Shown in pieces: positions 8,165-15,990 of a stretch of 26,984 bases of DNA. The notes under the pieces were generated by a model that searched no databases, was not told where the DNA came from, and saw only the letters and a program-made list of their open reading frames with translations. Source of the stretch: Myxococcales bacterium (GTDB lineage: Bacteria; Myxococcota; Polyangia; Polyangiales; Polyangiaceae); assembly GCA_003151595.1 (NCBI GenBank), contig PLXW01000030.1, positions 1 through 26,984 on the forward strand, given 5' to 3'. Position 1 is the stretch's first letter, and each line of letters starts with the position of its first letter. Made by a program: the position numbers and the translations under genes.

Positions 8165-8232
8165 GCACGCGTGACAAGCACCCGAGAAAACTAGCCCTTC
8201 GCGCGGTCGTCGGTGGAGGCACGGCGCTCGCT

Positions 8233-9717
8233 ATGGGCTCTCGCATGCGAACCCTCCCCCGTCCCGTGGCCTCCGTCGCGCTCCCCTTCCTCGGCCTCCT
8301 CGGCGTGATCGCCGCCGGTTGCAGCAGCGGCAGCGGCGACGGTCCGACCGGGTCGAGCAGCGCTCCGGTCACGGTGTCATGCGGCGCGTCCGCGAGCGGC
8401 CCTGTGCAGGGGGTCGACGTCTCGGTCTACCAGGGCAACTTCAACTGGGCCGCCGCGCACGTCGCTTTCGGGTACGCGCGCATCAGCGACGGCACCGGGA
8501 CCATCGACAGCACGTTCGCGAGCAACTGGGCGAACATGAAGAGCGCGGGGGTGTTGCGCGGCGCGTATCAGTTCTTCGAGCCGGGCGAGAGCGAGGTGGC
8601 GCAGGCCAACTTGATGGTCGAGAAAGTCGGCAAGCTCGGGCCGGGCGATCTGCCGGCGATGATCGACGTCGAGGTCACGGACGGTCAGGGGGGCGGCACG
8701 ATCGGCGCGCGGGTCGCGCACTGGCTCCAGATCGTCGAAGCGGGAACGGGACGCAAACCGATCATCTATACCGGCTCGTACTTCTGGCAGGACGACGTCG
8801 GCGACACCGGGCTCGGCGCGTATCCGGTCTGGATCGCCGCGTACGGGCCGGCGTGCCCGTCGCTACCGCCGGGGTGGTCGAGCTGGTTGATGTGGCAGTA
8901 CAGCGACGGCGGTGGCTCACTCGATCACGACGTGTTCAACGGAACCTTGGCGCAGCTGAAGGCGCTCGCCGGAATGGACGAAGGCCCTCCGACGCCCAAA
9001 CCCGCCGCCCCCTCCGGCTGCGGATCGATCGAGCCCGGGCAAGGCCTCACACGCGGCCAGGCGTACCGCTCGTGCGACGGGCGCTTCTCGCTCGACATGC
9101 AGACCGACGGCAACCTCGTCCTCTACCTGTACGGCTCGGCGCTGTGGGCCACGGGCACATACGGAACGGACGGTGAGGTCGCGACGATGCAGGGCGACGG
9201 CAACTTCGTCCTCTACGGCAAGACCTCGAACGCTCTGTGGGCGAGCGCGACGTATGGACACAGCGGCGCGCACCTCGCGCTGCAGAACGACGGGAACCTC
9301 GTGGTGTACGGGGCGAACGACGCGGCGCTCTGGGCGTCGGGCACGAACGTGCCTGCGGCGCCGGCCGCACCCACCGGATGCGGCGCGATCACGGAGGGAG
9401 AAGGTCTCATCCGCGGCGGGAGCGTGAAGTCGTGCAACGGCCGTTACCTGTTCGCGATGCAGACCGACGGCAACCTCGTCCTCTACGACGGGAGCAAGGC
9501 GATCTGGAACACGTCGTCCGAAGGGACCACGGCGTACGTCGCCACGATGCAGACCGACGGCAACTTCGTCCTCTACGACACGAGGCACGCCGCGAGCTGG
9601 GCGAGCGGCACATACGGTCACGGCGGCGCGCGCCTCGCGGTTCAAGACGACGGCAACCTCGTCGTCTATGCCACGAACGGCGCGGCGCTCTGGGCGTCGC
9701 ACACGAACGGAGAGTAG
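8233..9717 (+). CDS. GH25 lysozyme lipoprotein with two C-terminal bulb-type (B-lectin) domains
   Basis: This 494-residue protein uses the ATG at 8233, 13 bases after GGAGG at 8215-8219; ATG 8245 is an alternative. The leader ends VIAAGC (Cys30), a likely lipobox. The GH25 domain covers about 56-245: [10 protein letters not shown] (Asp62) and the catalytic pair AMIDVEV (Asp145, Glu147), with [10 protein letters not shown] closing the barrel. GH25 enzymes hydrolyse the N-acetylmuramic acid-N-acetylglucosamine bond of peptidoglycan. Two B-lectin domains follow (about 263-372 and 382-494), each with three intact QxDGNxVxY sugar-binding motifs and opening with a CG...C pair. The likely role is binding and cleaving glycans of prey or of the cell's own wall, from the outer membrane or after release. 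It converges with the Cys-repeat gene, 15 bases away. Confidence 0.93.
   Translation: MGSRMRTLPRPVASVALPFLGLLGVIAAGCSSGSGDGPTGSSSAPVTVSCGASASGPVQGVDVSVYQGNFNWAAAHVAFGYARISDGTGTIDSTFASNWANMKSAGVLRGAYQFFEPGESEVAQANLMVEKVGKLGPGDLPAMIDVEVTDGQGGGTIGARVAHWLQIVEAGTGRKPIIYTGSYFWQDDVGDTGLGAYPVWIAAYGPACPSLPPGWSSWLMWQYSDGGGSLDHDVFNGTLAQLKALAGMDEGPPTPKPAAPSGCGSIEPGQGLTRGQAYRSCDGRFSLDMQTDGNLVLYLYGSALWATGTYGTDGEVATMQGDGNFVLYGKTSNALWASATYGHSGAHLALQNDGNLVVYGANDAALWASGTNVPAAPAAPTGCGAITEGEGLIRGGSVKSCNGRYLFAMQTDGNLVLYDGSKAIWNTSSEGTTAYVATMQTDGNFVLYDTRHAASWASGTYGHGGARLAVQDDGNLVVYATNGAALWASHTNGE
9097..9486 (+). repeat. Duplicated B-lectin coding units with an identical 30-base segment
   Basis: The 30 bases at 9097-9126 and at 9457-9486 are identical (both encode [10 protein letters not shown]) and lie exactly 360 bases apart. 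A third copy at 9547-9576 differs by one base. Identity across synonymous positions points to a recent duplication or gene conversion between the two lectin domains. Confidence 0.8.
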
Positions 9718-9732
9718 AGAGCGCGACGCGAT

Positions 9733-12195
9733 TCAGCGCGGCAACGTATTGCCGCACTGATTCGCGACGCCGGCGCCGCCGCACGTGTCGGGCGCGACGC
9801 AATCGCCGCAGCTGACCGTGCCGCCGCATCCGTCGGCGATGACGCCGCAGTTCTGGCTCGCCGCGCAGACCGCCGGAACGCACGGAGGCGCGCCGCACTG
9901 ATTCGCGACGCCGCCGCCACCGCACGTGAGCCCCGCGGCACACACGCCGCACTGGTTGAGGCCTCCGCACCCGTCGCCCATCGGACCGCACGGGCAGCCG
10001 CCGCCGCCGCCGCCGTCGCACGCCACCGAAGGACACACGTTCGGCGTGCACGGGTTGTTCACCGGCCCGCACTGACTCGCGCCGCCCGCGCCACACGCCG
10101 TCCCCGCGGCGCAGTTGCCGCACTGGATAACGTTGCCGCAGCCGTCGCCCGCCGGACCGCACGCGATGTTCTGATCGACGCACGACTTCGACGCGCAGGT
10201 CGGCGGCGGCGGCGGCGGGGTGCCGGCGACGCACGACGCGAGATCGAAGATCATGAACTCGAGGACCTTCTCTTGCGCGGTCATCGGTCCGGTCGAGCAC
10301 TCCTTCGGGTAGTGCACCGACGACGTCGTAGCCACGTCGGTCACGTGGAAGTCGCTGTAGAGCACGCGGCCGCACTGCGACGCGGGCGCCGTGTTCACCG
10401 GCGTGTCGAACGTGTAGTGCAGCGGCGTGTCGCTGTGCGGCGCCGTCGCGTAGAGCCACTGCTGCCCGCCGTTCTGGATCGGCGTCTGGAAGTCACTGCG
10501 CGACACACCGATGGGCACCTGCCCCGTGATCGCCGACGCGCCCGAGTAGACGAGCCACTGCGCGAACGCGATCCCCTTGGGGAAGCTCTGATCGACCAGC
10601 GTGTTCACCGGATCGGTCGGATCGTTCCCCGTGTCGGGGTTGCTCCAATCGGCCGTCGTGCTCCACGGCGTGTTGTTGAAGATCCAGTCGTAGCTGTAGT
10701 GCGTCGCGTACACGCGACCGCCGAGGTCCGCGTACGCCTTCATCGCAGCGAGCGCCTTCGTGGTCCGCGTGTCGGCTCCGCCCTGGCACGAGAGGAGCAC
10801 CTGATCGTACTGCTCGAGGTTCGCCGCCGTGGCCCACAGCACGCTCTCCTTCGGCGTCTTGGTGTCGTACGAGACGCCGCTCGACGCTCCGCTGCCCGAC
10901 GACGGCGCGCCCAGGTACAGCTGGAGCCGCGGCGAGGTCACGCCGTACGCGGGGGTCGTCGGATCGCCGACCTGCGAGTCGTCGATCCCGATCTTGCGAA
11001 GCACGCACTCGAGCGCATCGACGCTGCCGGTGACGAGCGCGGTCAACGGGATGTTGTCGTACTTCGTCCCTTCGTGTTGCTTCCGCGGGAAGCGCGACTG
11101 ATCGAGCGTGAGCGGGTTGTCCTGGCACGCCGTCACGTTGACGAACACCTCGCGTCGCCAGCGACCGAGCTGGAACACGACGGGAATGTTCGTGCCCGCG
11201 GGGACGCCGGTGAGCTTGAACTTGCCGTCCGGTCCCGTGGTGAACGTGACGAGCGGCTGCCCCGAGGCCTGAGCGCCGCACTGATCGCACGAAATCCCGT
11301 CGGGGAACGCGTCGAGCGCGCCGTTGGGCGAGTTGGGGATGTAGACGACCGCGCCGTAGAGCGGGTCGGGCGTGCCGTATTGCGGGGGTGTGGGCGCGAC
11401 TACCGTGCCGCTGATCGACGTGGTGACGCCGGCCGCGCACGTCGGGATCTGCAAGCAGAGGTTCGTGCACGCGCCCGCGCCGCCGTCGAGGTTCGAGTCG
11501 CCGCACTGATTGACGACGCCGCCGCCGCCACAGATGGCCGGCGCGATGCATCCGCCGCAGTCGGGCGTGAGACCGCCGCATCCGTCGGCGACCTGTCCGC
11601 AGTTCGCGTTCGCCGTCGTGCACGTGAGCAGCGTGCAGCTGGGAGGGGGACCCGCGTCGGCCGGTTGCACCGCCGCGCCGCACGCGTTGAACGCGCCGCC
11701 GCCGCCGCACGTCTCGGGGAGCGTGCACGTGCCGCATTGAATGACGTTGCCGCAGCCGTCGCCTTGCTGGCCGCACGTCGCCCCGCCGTCGCCGCCGGCG
11801 ATCTGGGCGCACGTCAGGGGAATGCACGGAGTGCTGTCGCCGCAGACGCTCGGAGTGCCGCCAGCGCCGCACGCTTGCGGAGCGGTGCACGTGCCGCACT
11901 GGATCGTGTTGCCGCATCCGTCGCCCGCCGCGCCGCACGTGAAGCCGAGCGACAGGCACGTCTTCGGATTCGGGCAGGCGACGGCGATCGTACCGCCGTC
12001 GGTCCCGTGATCTTTTCCTACGCCGAGGATGGGCGGGGCCCCGGTGTCGGGCGCGTTGATCGTCGCGTCGTCCCCCTGGCCGAGCGAGGCATCGACGATC
12101 GTGGTGAAGCCGCTCTCGCCATTCGTGCCGCCGCCACACGCAGTGAGGACGACGGTCGCAACGAGGCCGATAAGGAAGGACGCAGGGATCCGCAT
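9733..12195 (-). CDS. Large lipoprotein: Cys/Gly repeats flanking a carboxypeptidase-regulatory-like and Rossmann-like core
   Basis: This 820-residue protein has the leader MRIPASFLIGLVATVVLTAC, a good lipobox with Cys20. Three Cys/Gly units (about 74-120, 124-172, 187-232) come before the core and three follow it. Each has the pattern C..TC...CG..GDGCG..xxCG.C..P..CGGGG...CG, with about eight cysteines likely paired as disulfides. The core begins with a cysteine-bearing linker and a beta-sandwich like carboxypeptidase regulatory domains (ISGTVVAPTP to TGPDGKFKLTGVPAG). Next comes a region resembling a ThuA/class I glutamine amidotransferase fold (YDQVLLSCQGG, AMKAYADLGGRVYATHYSYDWI, SDFHVTD). 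No catalytic triad is recognised. Proteins with these Cys units are common in myxobacteria and can carry misleading automatic names. Function is unknown; it is probably cell-surface. Confidence 0.85.
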   Translation of the reverse strand: MRIPASFLIGLVATVVLTACGGGTNGESGFTTIVDASLGQGDDATINAPDTGAPPILGVGKDHGTDGGTIAVACPNPKTCLSLGFTCGAAGDGCGNTIQCGTCTAPQACGAGGTPSVCGDSTPCIPLTCAQIAGGDGGATCGQQGDGCGNVIQCGTCTLPETCGGGGAFNACGAAVQPADAGPPPSCTLLTCTTANANCGQVADGCGGLTPDCGGCIAPAICGGGGVVNQCGDSNLDGGAGACTNLCLQIPTCAAGVTTSISGTVVAPTPPQYGTPDPLYGAVVYIPNSPNGALDAFPDGISCDQCGAQASGQPLVTFTTGPDGKFKLTGVPAGTNIPVVFQLGRWRREVFVNVTACQDNPLTLDQSRFPRKQHEGTKYDNIPLTALVTGSVDALECVLRKIGIDDSQVGDPTTPAYGVTSPRLQLYLGAPSSGSGASSGVSYDTKTPKESVLWATAANLEQYDQVLLSCQGGADTRTTKALAAMKAYADLGGRVYATHYSYDWIFNNTPWSTTADWSNPDTGNDPTDPVNTLVDQSFPKGIAFAQWLVYSGASAITGQVPIGVSRSDFQTPIQNGGQQWLYATAPHSDTPLHYTFDTPVNTAPASQCGRVLYSDFHVTDVATTSSVHYPKECSTGPMTAQEKVLEFMIFDLASCVAGTPPPPPPTCASKSCVDQNIACGPAGDGCGNVIQCGNCAAGTACGAGGASQCGPVNNPCTPNVCPSVACDGGGGGGCPCGPMGDGCGGLNQCGVCAAGLTCGGGGVANQCGAPPCVPAVCAASQNCGVIADGCGGTVSCGDCVAPDTCGGAGVANQCGNTLPR

Positions 12196-12272
12196 TGCGC
12201 CGCTATAGCGCGACCGCGCGATCGCGCGAGTCTCAACGGGCGATCGAAGGGGTGTTGTGCGGTGCGGCGAAG

Positions 12273-12297
12273 CGCGGGGAAAGCCGATTTCCCCGCG
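12273..12297 (-). terminator. Perfect 10-bp hairpin after the CsbD-like gene
   Basis: CGCGGGGAAA and TTTCCCCGCG pair perfectly around a 5-base loop. It lies 31 bases beyond the stop of the minus-strand csbD-like gene and about 78 bases before the start of the Cys-repeat gene. No T-run follows, so it is not a textbook intrinsic terminator, but position and stem strength fit one. Confidence 0.5.
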
Positions 12298-12327
12298 GAT
12301 CGCCCGAAGCCGGTGCCTGGCGCGCCC

Positions 12328-12564
12328 TCAGGGCTTCTTCGACTCGCCGACGTGGTCGATCTTCTCGCCGACCTTGGTGACCCACGCGTCGACGTCCTTC
12401 ATCGCCTGCTCCTTGATGACGGCGTAGCGCTCGTGAATCTTGCCGATGAGCCGGTCGCGACTGCCGCTGACGAACTTCAGATCGTCGTCCGTGAGCTTCG
12501 CCCACTGCGTCTTCACGTCGCCTTTGACCTGGTCCCACTTCCCCTCGATCTGTTCCCAATTCAT
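12328..12564 (-). CDS. CsbD-like stress protein
   Basis: This 78-residue protein has ATG 12564 with an ideal GGAGG ribosome site (12573-12577), 8 bases upstream. The opening MNWEQIEGKWDQVKGDVKTQWAKL is the CsbD family signature (WxxxxGKWxQxKGxxKxxWGKLTDDD), followed by LTDDDLKFVSGSRDRLIGKIHERY. The C-terminal part (DAWVTKVGEKIDHVGESKKP) is charged. CsbD-family proteins are small, soluble, general-stress-induced proteins of unclear mechanism (sigma-B dependent in Bacillus). Here a sigma-54-type element precedes the gene. It is the gene nearest to the broken two-component array and may be regulated from the signalling island. Confidence 0.9.
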   Translation of the reverse strand: MNWEQIEGKWDQVKGDVKTQWAKLTDDDLKFVSGSRDRLIGKIHERYAVIKEQAMKDVDAWVTKVGEKIDHVGESKKP

Positions 12565-12591
12565 GTTCGTGACCTCCAGCCTCTGACGCAG

Positions 12592-12607
12592 AGCGCGATC
12601 CGTGCCA
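12592..12607 (-). promoter_or_regulatory. Sigma-54-type promoter of the CsbD-like gene
   Basis: Reading down the minus strand: TGGCACG (-24), four bases, then GCGCT (-12). The invariant GG and GC are separated by the required 10 bases. The two T's of the -12 element are missing, so it is a weaker match than the others. The predicted start near 12581 falls four bases before the GGAGG ribosome site. Confidence 0.5.
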
Positions 12608-12658
12608 GGCGCGCTTCGCGGCATGGATCCGGCGATCGGGCACGCGTGCGTCATAACT

Positions 12659-12735
12659 CGACCTTCGAGCGCGCGCGGCATCTCGCCACGAACGAGCCAT
12701 CGCGCCACGATCGGATCGGCGCGCGCTCGAGGTCG
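12659..12735. repeat. Long inverted repeat between the two-component array and csbD
   Basis: The arm at 12659-12675 (CGACCTTCGAGCGCGCG) pairs with 12720-12735 (CGCGCGCTCGAGGTCG) with only one bulged T; 44 bases lie between. It sits just past the last stop of the broken array (12743) and about 52-130 bases upstream of the csbD -24 element. It could be a terminator for the array or an enhancer site for a sigma-54 activator. Confidence 0.5.
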
Positions 12736-12742
12736 CGCGCGT

Positions 12743-13385
12743 CTACGCGCCTCGACGTCGCGCGAGCTCGCGGAGCTTCGCCGCGTCCGGCGGCTTCTCG
12801 ATGCAACGATTCGGCAGCGCCTCGACGAACTCACGCGCGCGTGACGTGTACACGCCGCCGCTCATGAGCACGATCCGCGGCGCCATCGACGGAACCGAGC
12901 GGAGTACCTCGCGGTAGAAGTCCATGCCCGTCATGTCGGGCATCATGAGATCGCACAGGACGAGATCGTAGCGTTCCCCTCGCACGAGGCGCGCGAGCGC
13001 TTCCTTCGCGTCGGTGGTCACGCTGACGTCGTGCTCGTCGGCAAGCGACTTCGCGATCGCTCCCGCCACGCGCGCCTCCTCGTCGATCACGAGCACGCGC
13101 CTGCGCGTGTTGGGAGCCGCCGAGAACGTCGCCGAACCGCCGGCTTCCATTTCGTATCCGGGCGCCATCGGCAAGGCGATGCGGAAGCGCGTTCCATGTC
13201 CGAGCACGCTCTCGGCGGTCATCGTCCCCCCGAGCGACGCGACGATGCCGTGCGCGATCGAGAGCCCGAGCCCCGTGGCTTCGGCAGCCGATCGCGTGGT
13301 GAAGAACGGGTCGAAGACGCGCGGCAGATCCTCCGCGGCGATCCCTTCCCCCGTATCGGCGACCTCTCGACCTGCGCGCGATGGC
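12743..13385 (-). pseudogene. Histidine-kinase ATPase remnant fused to an intact receiver domain
   Basis: One frame reads, from about 13370, the kinase ATP-binding part VADTGEGIAAEDLPRVFDPFF, then the G2-type ATGLGLSIAHGI and GHGTRFRIALP. After a linker comes a complete receiver (RRRVLVIDEEARVAG, phospho-acceptor in LVLCDLMMPDM, CIEKPPD) ending at 12743. The dimerisation domain with its His is absent, and no ATG, GTG or TTG lies upstream before a stop at about 13418. The first start is ATG 13222, which would give a 159-residue piece with little more than the receiver. A 2-base insertion near 13370 seems to displace the frame (VE then VADTG). It is the last piece of a chain of fragments. The receiver alone could still be translated and functional. 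Confidence 0.7.
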
Positions 13386-13562
13386 GAAGCTCGTGCGCGA
13401 TCTGAGCAAGCAGCTCATCGATGACGAACGGCTTCTCCACGACCGCGTTCGGTTGGCCCGCGAGGAACTCCTTGGCGCGCAGGTTCGTCGCGCCGCCGGT
13501 CAGGAAGATCATTCGTGCGGCCTGGTCGGGCGACGCCTCGGCGATCGCGGCCTGAAACGGTG
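13375..13562 (-). pseudogene. C-terminal half of a receiver domain stranded between kinase fragments
   Basis: In a frame different from both neighbours the minus strand encodes FQAAIAEASPDQAARMIFL, then TGGATNLRAKEFLAGQPNA and VVEKPFVIDELLAQI. This is the C-terminal half of a CheY-like receiver, including the conserved Lys in EKPF. It parallels the end of the next receiver (MSGGVYTSRAREFVEALP, CIEKPPD), so the two are paralogues. The N-terminal half with the phospho-acceptor is missing. It begins abruptly where the upstream kinase reads VEVHDTGT. Confidence 0.75.
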
Positions 13563-13985
13563 CCCGTGTCGTGCACTTCGACCGTGACCCATCCGTCGTC
13601 GACGAAAGTGACCAACCGTATCTCGTTGTTGGCCGGCGTCCCCTTCTCCAATCGCCTGGGCCGCGTTGAGTACCAGGTTCGAGATGAGCTGGCCGAGGCG
13701 CCCTTCGTTGGCCATCACGTGGGGTACGTCGCGATACTCCTTCACCAGCCGCGCGCGCGGACGGATCTCGTGCATCGCGATGTTCACGGCGGAGTCGAGC
13801 ACGCTTCGCACGTCGACCGCGGCGCTGTCGTCGCTCGACCGCGAGAAGAGCTGCAGGTCGCGAACGATCGCCCGAATGCGACGGCAACCGTCCTCGGCAT
13901 CGGCGAGCGCCGAGCGCGCTTCGTCGATCGCGCCGGCCCCGTCGATGACGTCCGCTGACTCGCTCCTGCCGAAGACGCGCACGGC
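13563..13985 (-). pseudogene. Histidine-kinase fragment with internal frameshift
   Basis: The minus strand encodes part of a kinase core: EARSALADAEDGCRRIRAIV, DLQLFSRSSDD, the N-box NLVLNAAQAIGEGDA, then, after a single-base shift near 13631-13640, ANNEIRLVTFVDDGWVTVEV and HDTGT. The phospho-accepting His segment is missing at the front, and the kinase stops in the middle of the ATP-binding domain. Joining this to the ATPase remnant downstream would restore most of one kinase core, which shows how much has been deleted or moved. Confidence 0.75.
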
Positions 13986-14167
13986 ATCACCGGCATCATC
14001 AAATCCAGAACGATGACGTCGGCGTGACGCCCGGCGCGCAGATGCGTCAACGCTTCGAGCCCGTTGGCGCACGCGCTGACTGAATAGCCTTCTTGCGACA
14101 GAAGTCCGGTCAGTGTCTCTCGAATGTCGATGTCGTCCTCGACCACGAGGACGGACTTGGCGAGCAT
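13986..14167 (-). pseudogene. N-terminal half of a receiver domain, start of the broken array
   Basis: ATG 14167 follows a GGAGG ribosome site 4-5 bases upstream and begins MLAKSVLVVEDDIDIRETL, a normal receiver with acidic pocket and phospho-acceptor in VIVLDLMMPVM. Just after the MPVM motif, similarity is lost and the DNA continues in another frame as kinase sequence. The same-frame reading continues as unrelated Ser/Arg-rich residues to 13784. The junction contains a short tandem repeat (GATGCCGGT then GATGCCGTG), possible microhomology. The intact promoter-proximal end suggests a recent break. Confidence 0.7.
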
Positions 14168-14248
14168 ACGTCCTCCGGAGAGCGCCACTTCAGCCGACAA
14201 ATCACAGACTAACAGCTCGAATTTTCAGGTGCGAGCTGAGCCGCCGCA

Positions 14249-14260
14249 CCTCGATCGAGG
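14249..14260. promoter_or_regulatory. 12-base palindrome, possible activator site
   Basis: CCTCGATCGAGG is perfectly self-complementary and lies about 143 bases upstream of the -24 element at 14403, a usual distance for an enhancer site of an NtrC-type activator. The assignment is an inference from position only. Confidence 0.3.
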
Positions 14261-14325
14261 GCCCTGGCTCGACGCGCGGTCCATGCGCTTCTAGAGTGTG
14301 TCGCGAGTACTCCCCGGTCACAGGG

Positions 14326-14345
14326 ACGCCACGGTGTGGCGTTTT
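14326..14345 (+). terminator. Terminator-like hairpin upstream of the MEDS-kinase promoter
   Basis: ACGCCAC and GTGGCGT form a 7-bp stem with a GGT loop, followed by TTT and then GG. No plus-strand gene ends here, and the hairpin lies upstream of the predicted transcript start at 14429. It could insulate the operon from stray transcription or be chance. Confidence 0.3.
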
Positions 14346-14402
14346 GGTTCGAATGGCGACCGGCTGTCGTCGCAAAACACCTCCGAATCGAATCGCTCCA
14401 GG

Positions 14403-14418
14403 TGGCATGGGGCTCGCA
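14403..14418 (+). promoter_or_regulatory. Sigma-54-type promoter of the MEDS-kinase operon
   Basis: TGGCATG (-24), four bases, then TCGCA (-12), one mismatch from the TTGCA consensus. GG and GC have the required 10-base separation. The predicted start near 14429 is 56 bases before the GTG at 14485. The ATG at 14407 lies inside the -24 element, which argues against using it as a start codon. Confidence 0.6.
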
Positions 14419-14484
14419 ATCCGACTCGTTCGGCACAGCTCTCGTCACACGTCGCCGGTCGATACGAAAAAAAGACTCTCTACC

Positions 14485-15990
14485 GTGAGCAACCTCCACA
14501 AAGTCCCCGTCGACGCGACCGATGACGTCACCAAGGTCGCTGTCCGCTCGAGCGACGAGCTCTCCGATCCCGGGCACGTCGTCCAGTTTTACGATGACTC
14601 GGAGAGCCTCTTCGAGACCGTGGCCGGGTTTCTCGGCGCCGGACTGAAGGCGAACGACCGACTCCTGGTCGTCGCGAAGCCGGCGCACCGCGAGGGGATC
14701 CTTCGGCAGCTGGAGCCCATGGGCGGGAAGGCGGCGCTCGCTTCGGGTCAGCTCACGATGTTCGACGCCGGCGACATGCTGGCGACGTTCATGGTCGGTT
14801 CGTCGCCGGACCCGGGGTTGTTTCGGGGGGCCCTGTCGCAATGGCTCGCGCGCGTGACGAACGGTGACGCCCATGCGCGCGTCCGCGTCTACGGCGAGAT
14901 GGTCGATTTGCTCTGGGGTGAGGGAAACACGAGCGGCGCCATTCGCCTCGAAGAGCTCTGGAACGAAGCCTCACGGGCGCATTCGTTCTCGCTCCTGTGC
15001 GCTTATCTCATGGGGCATTTCTACTGCGAAGGTGACTCCGCGCGCTTCATGGAGGTCTGTCGGAATCACAGCCATGTGATTCCCACGGAGAGCTTCACGC
15101 GCCTCGAAGAACCCCACGCGCGCCTGCGCGAGATCAGCATGCTGCAGCAGCGTGCGCGCTCGCTGGAGAGCGAGATTCGTCAGCGCAAGGAAGTGGAGAG
15201 CGCGCTGCGAGACGCGCTCCGCGAACGGAGCCGTATCGAAGAGGAGCTACGTGTGTCGCTGGAGCGCGAGAAGGAAGCTCGCGCCTTGGCGGAGGCGAGC
15301 GACGCCTTCAAGGAAGTGTTCCTCGGGATCCTGGGCCACGACCTGCGCAACCCGTTGAACACCGTACTCACCACGGCGCGGCTCATGACGATGCGCTGCG
15401 AGCTCCCGCCGGAGAGCCACAAGAGGCTCGAGCGGGTCGTCGTCAGCGGCGTGCGAATGGAGCGCATGATCGAGCAGCTCCTCGACCTCACGCGGGCTCG
15501 TCTCGCGGGCGGCATCGCCGTCACGCGAGGCGCGCCGCAGGATCTCGTCCCGCTGGTCTCCAAGATCGTCACCGAGATGAAGGGGGCCCATCCCACGCGT
15601 GCCATCGAGCTTCAGGCCGAAGGCCCGTGCATCGCCCGCGTCGACCCGGATCGGTTCGAACAGGTCGTCTCGAATCTGCTCGCCAACTCGCTCACGCATG
15701 GGGACAAGGAGCGCGCCATCACCGTCTCGCTCGCTGCGCGCGGAGAGGTCGCCGCCCTCGTCGTTCACAACTTCGGTCCGCCGATCGAACCCGAGCTGAT
15801 GCCGCTCCTGTTCGATCCGTTCAAGCGCGGCCAAAGACCCAGAGAGAGCCGCCCCGGCGGCCTCGGCCTCGGCCTCTACATCACCGAGCGCATCGTCAGC
15901 GCTCACGGCGGTACGATCTCGGTCGAGTCGTCCGTGCAAAAGGGGACGCGATTCGAGGCGCTTTTTCCGCCTTCTCCGCGGGGACCTTGA
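14485..15990 (+). CDS. Histidine kinase with N-terminal MEDS (DcmR-type) sensory domain
   Basis: This 501-residue protein takes GTG 14485 as start because the MEDS domain begins about 28 residues later and the promoter lies between; the ribosome site is weak. The MEDS domain covers about 28-205 (GHVVQFYDDSESLFETVAGF, NDRLLVVAKPAHREGI, RVYGEMVDLLW, LCAYLMGHFY). MEDS domains are proposed to sense small hydrocarbon-type ligands. A coiled coil (about 210-275, rich in Glu/Arg) leads to the phosphorylation helix LGILGHDLRNPLNTVL (His285) and an ATPase domain with N-box LLANSLTHG and G2-type GGLGLGLYI. There is no membrane span, so it should be cytoplasmic. The stop overlaps the start of the next gene by one base, so it forms one operon with the regulator and the NtrC-type activator. 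Confidence 0.9.
   Translation: MSNLHKVPVDATDDVTKVAVRSSDELSDPGHVVQFYDDSESLFETVAGFLGAGLKANDRLLVVAKPAHREGILRQLEPMGGKAALASGQLTMFDAGDMLATFMVGSSPDPGLFRGALSQWLARVTNGDAHARVRVYGEMVDLLWGEGNTSGAIRLEELWNEASRAHSFSLLCAYLMGHFYCEGDSARFMEVCRNHSHVIPTESFTRLEEPHARLREISMLQQRARSLESEIRQRKEVESALRDALRERSRIEEELRVSLEREKEARALAEASDAFKEVFLGILGHDLRNPLNTVLTTARLMTMRCELPPESHKRLERVVVSGVRMERMIEQLLDLTRARLAGGIAVTRGAPQDLVPLVSKIVTEMKGAHPTRAIELQAEGPCIARVDPDRFEQVVSNLLANSLTHGDKERAITVSLAARGEVAALVVHNFGPPIEPELMPLLFDPFKRGQRPRESRPGGLGLGLYITERIVSAHGGTISVESSVQKGTRFEALFPPSPRGP

Larger units (their letters stand above)
14168..14484. other. 317-base divergent control region between the broken array and the MEDS-kinase operon
   Basis: No protein-like frame is seen here. 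The end near the array is comparatively AT-rich (14200-14230). It holds a perfect 12-base palindrome at 14249-14260, a hairpin with a short T-run at 14326-14345 and a sigma-54-type promoter at 14403-14418. All three face or precede the plus-strand operon. Confidence 0.6.

Noticed and set aside
6445..8181. A 578-codon minus-strand frame over the isomerase-like gene
   Set aside because: It is low-complexity and basic, and it overlaps the better supported zinc-ribbon and isomerase-like genes.
10273..12867. An 864-codon open frame on the plus strand opposite the Cys-repeat gene
   Set aside because: It is Arg/Ala-rich with no domain or signal peptide. The minus strand encodes a lipoprotein with regular repeats, and the csbD-like gene also overlaps it.
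14202..14408. Short minus-strand open frame in the control region
   Set aside because: It is basic, without ribosome site or family resemblance, and overlaps the regulatory elements.
14407..14409. ATG 14407 as start of the MEDS kinase
   Set aside because: It lies inside the -24 element TGGCATG of the predicted promoter, has no proper ribosome site and adds a Ser/Arg-rich extension.
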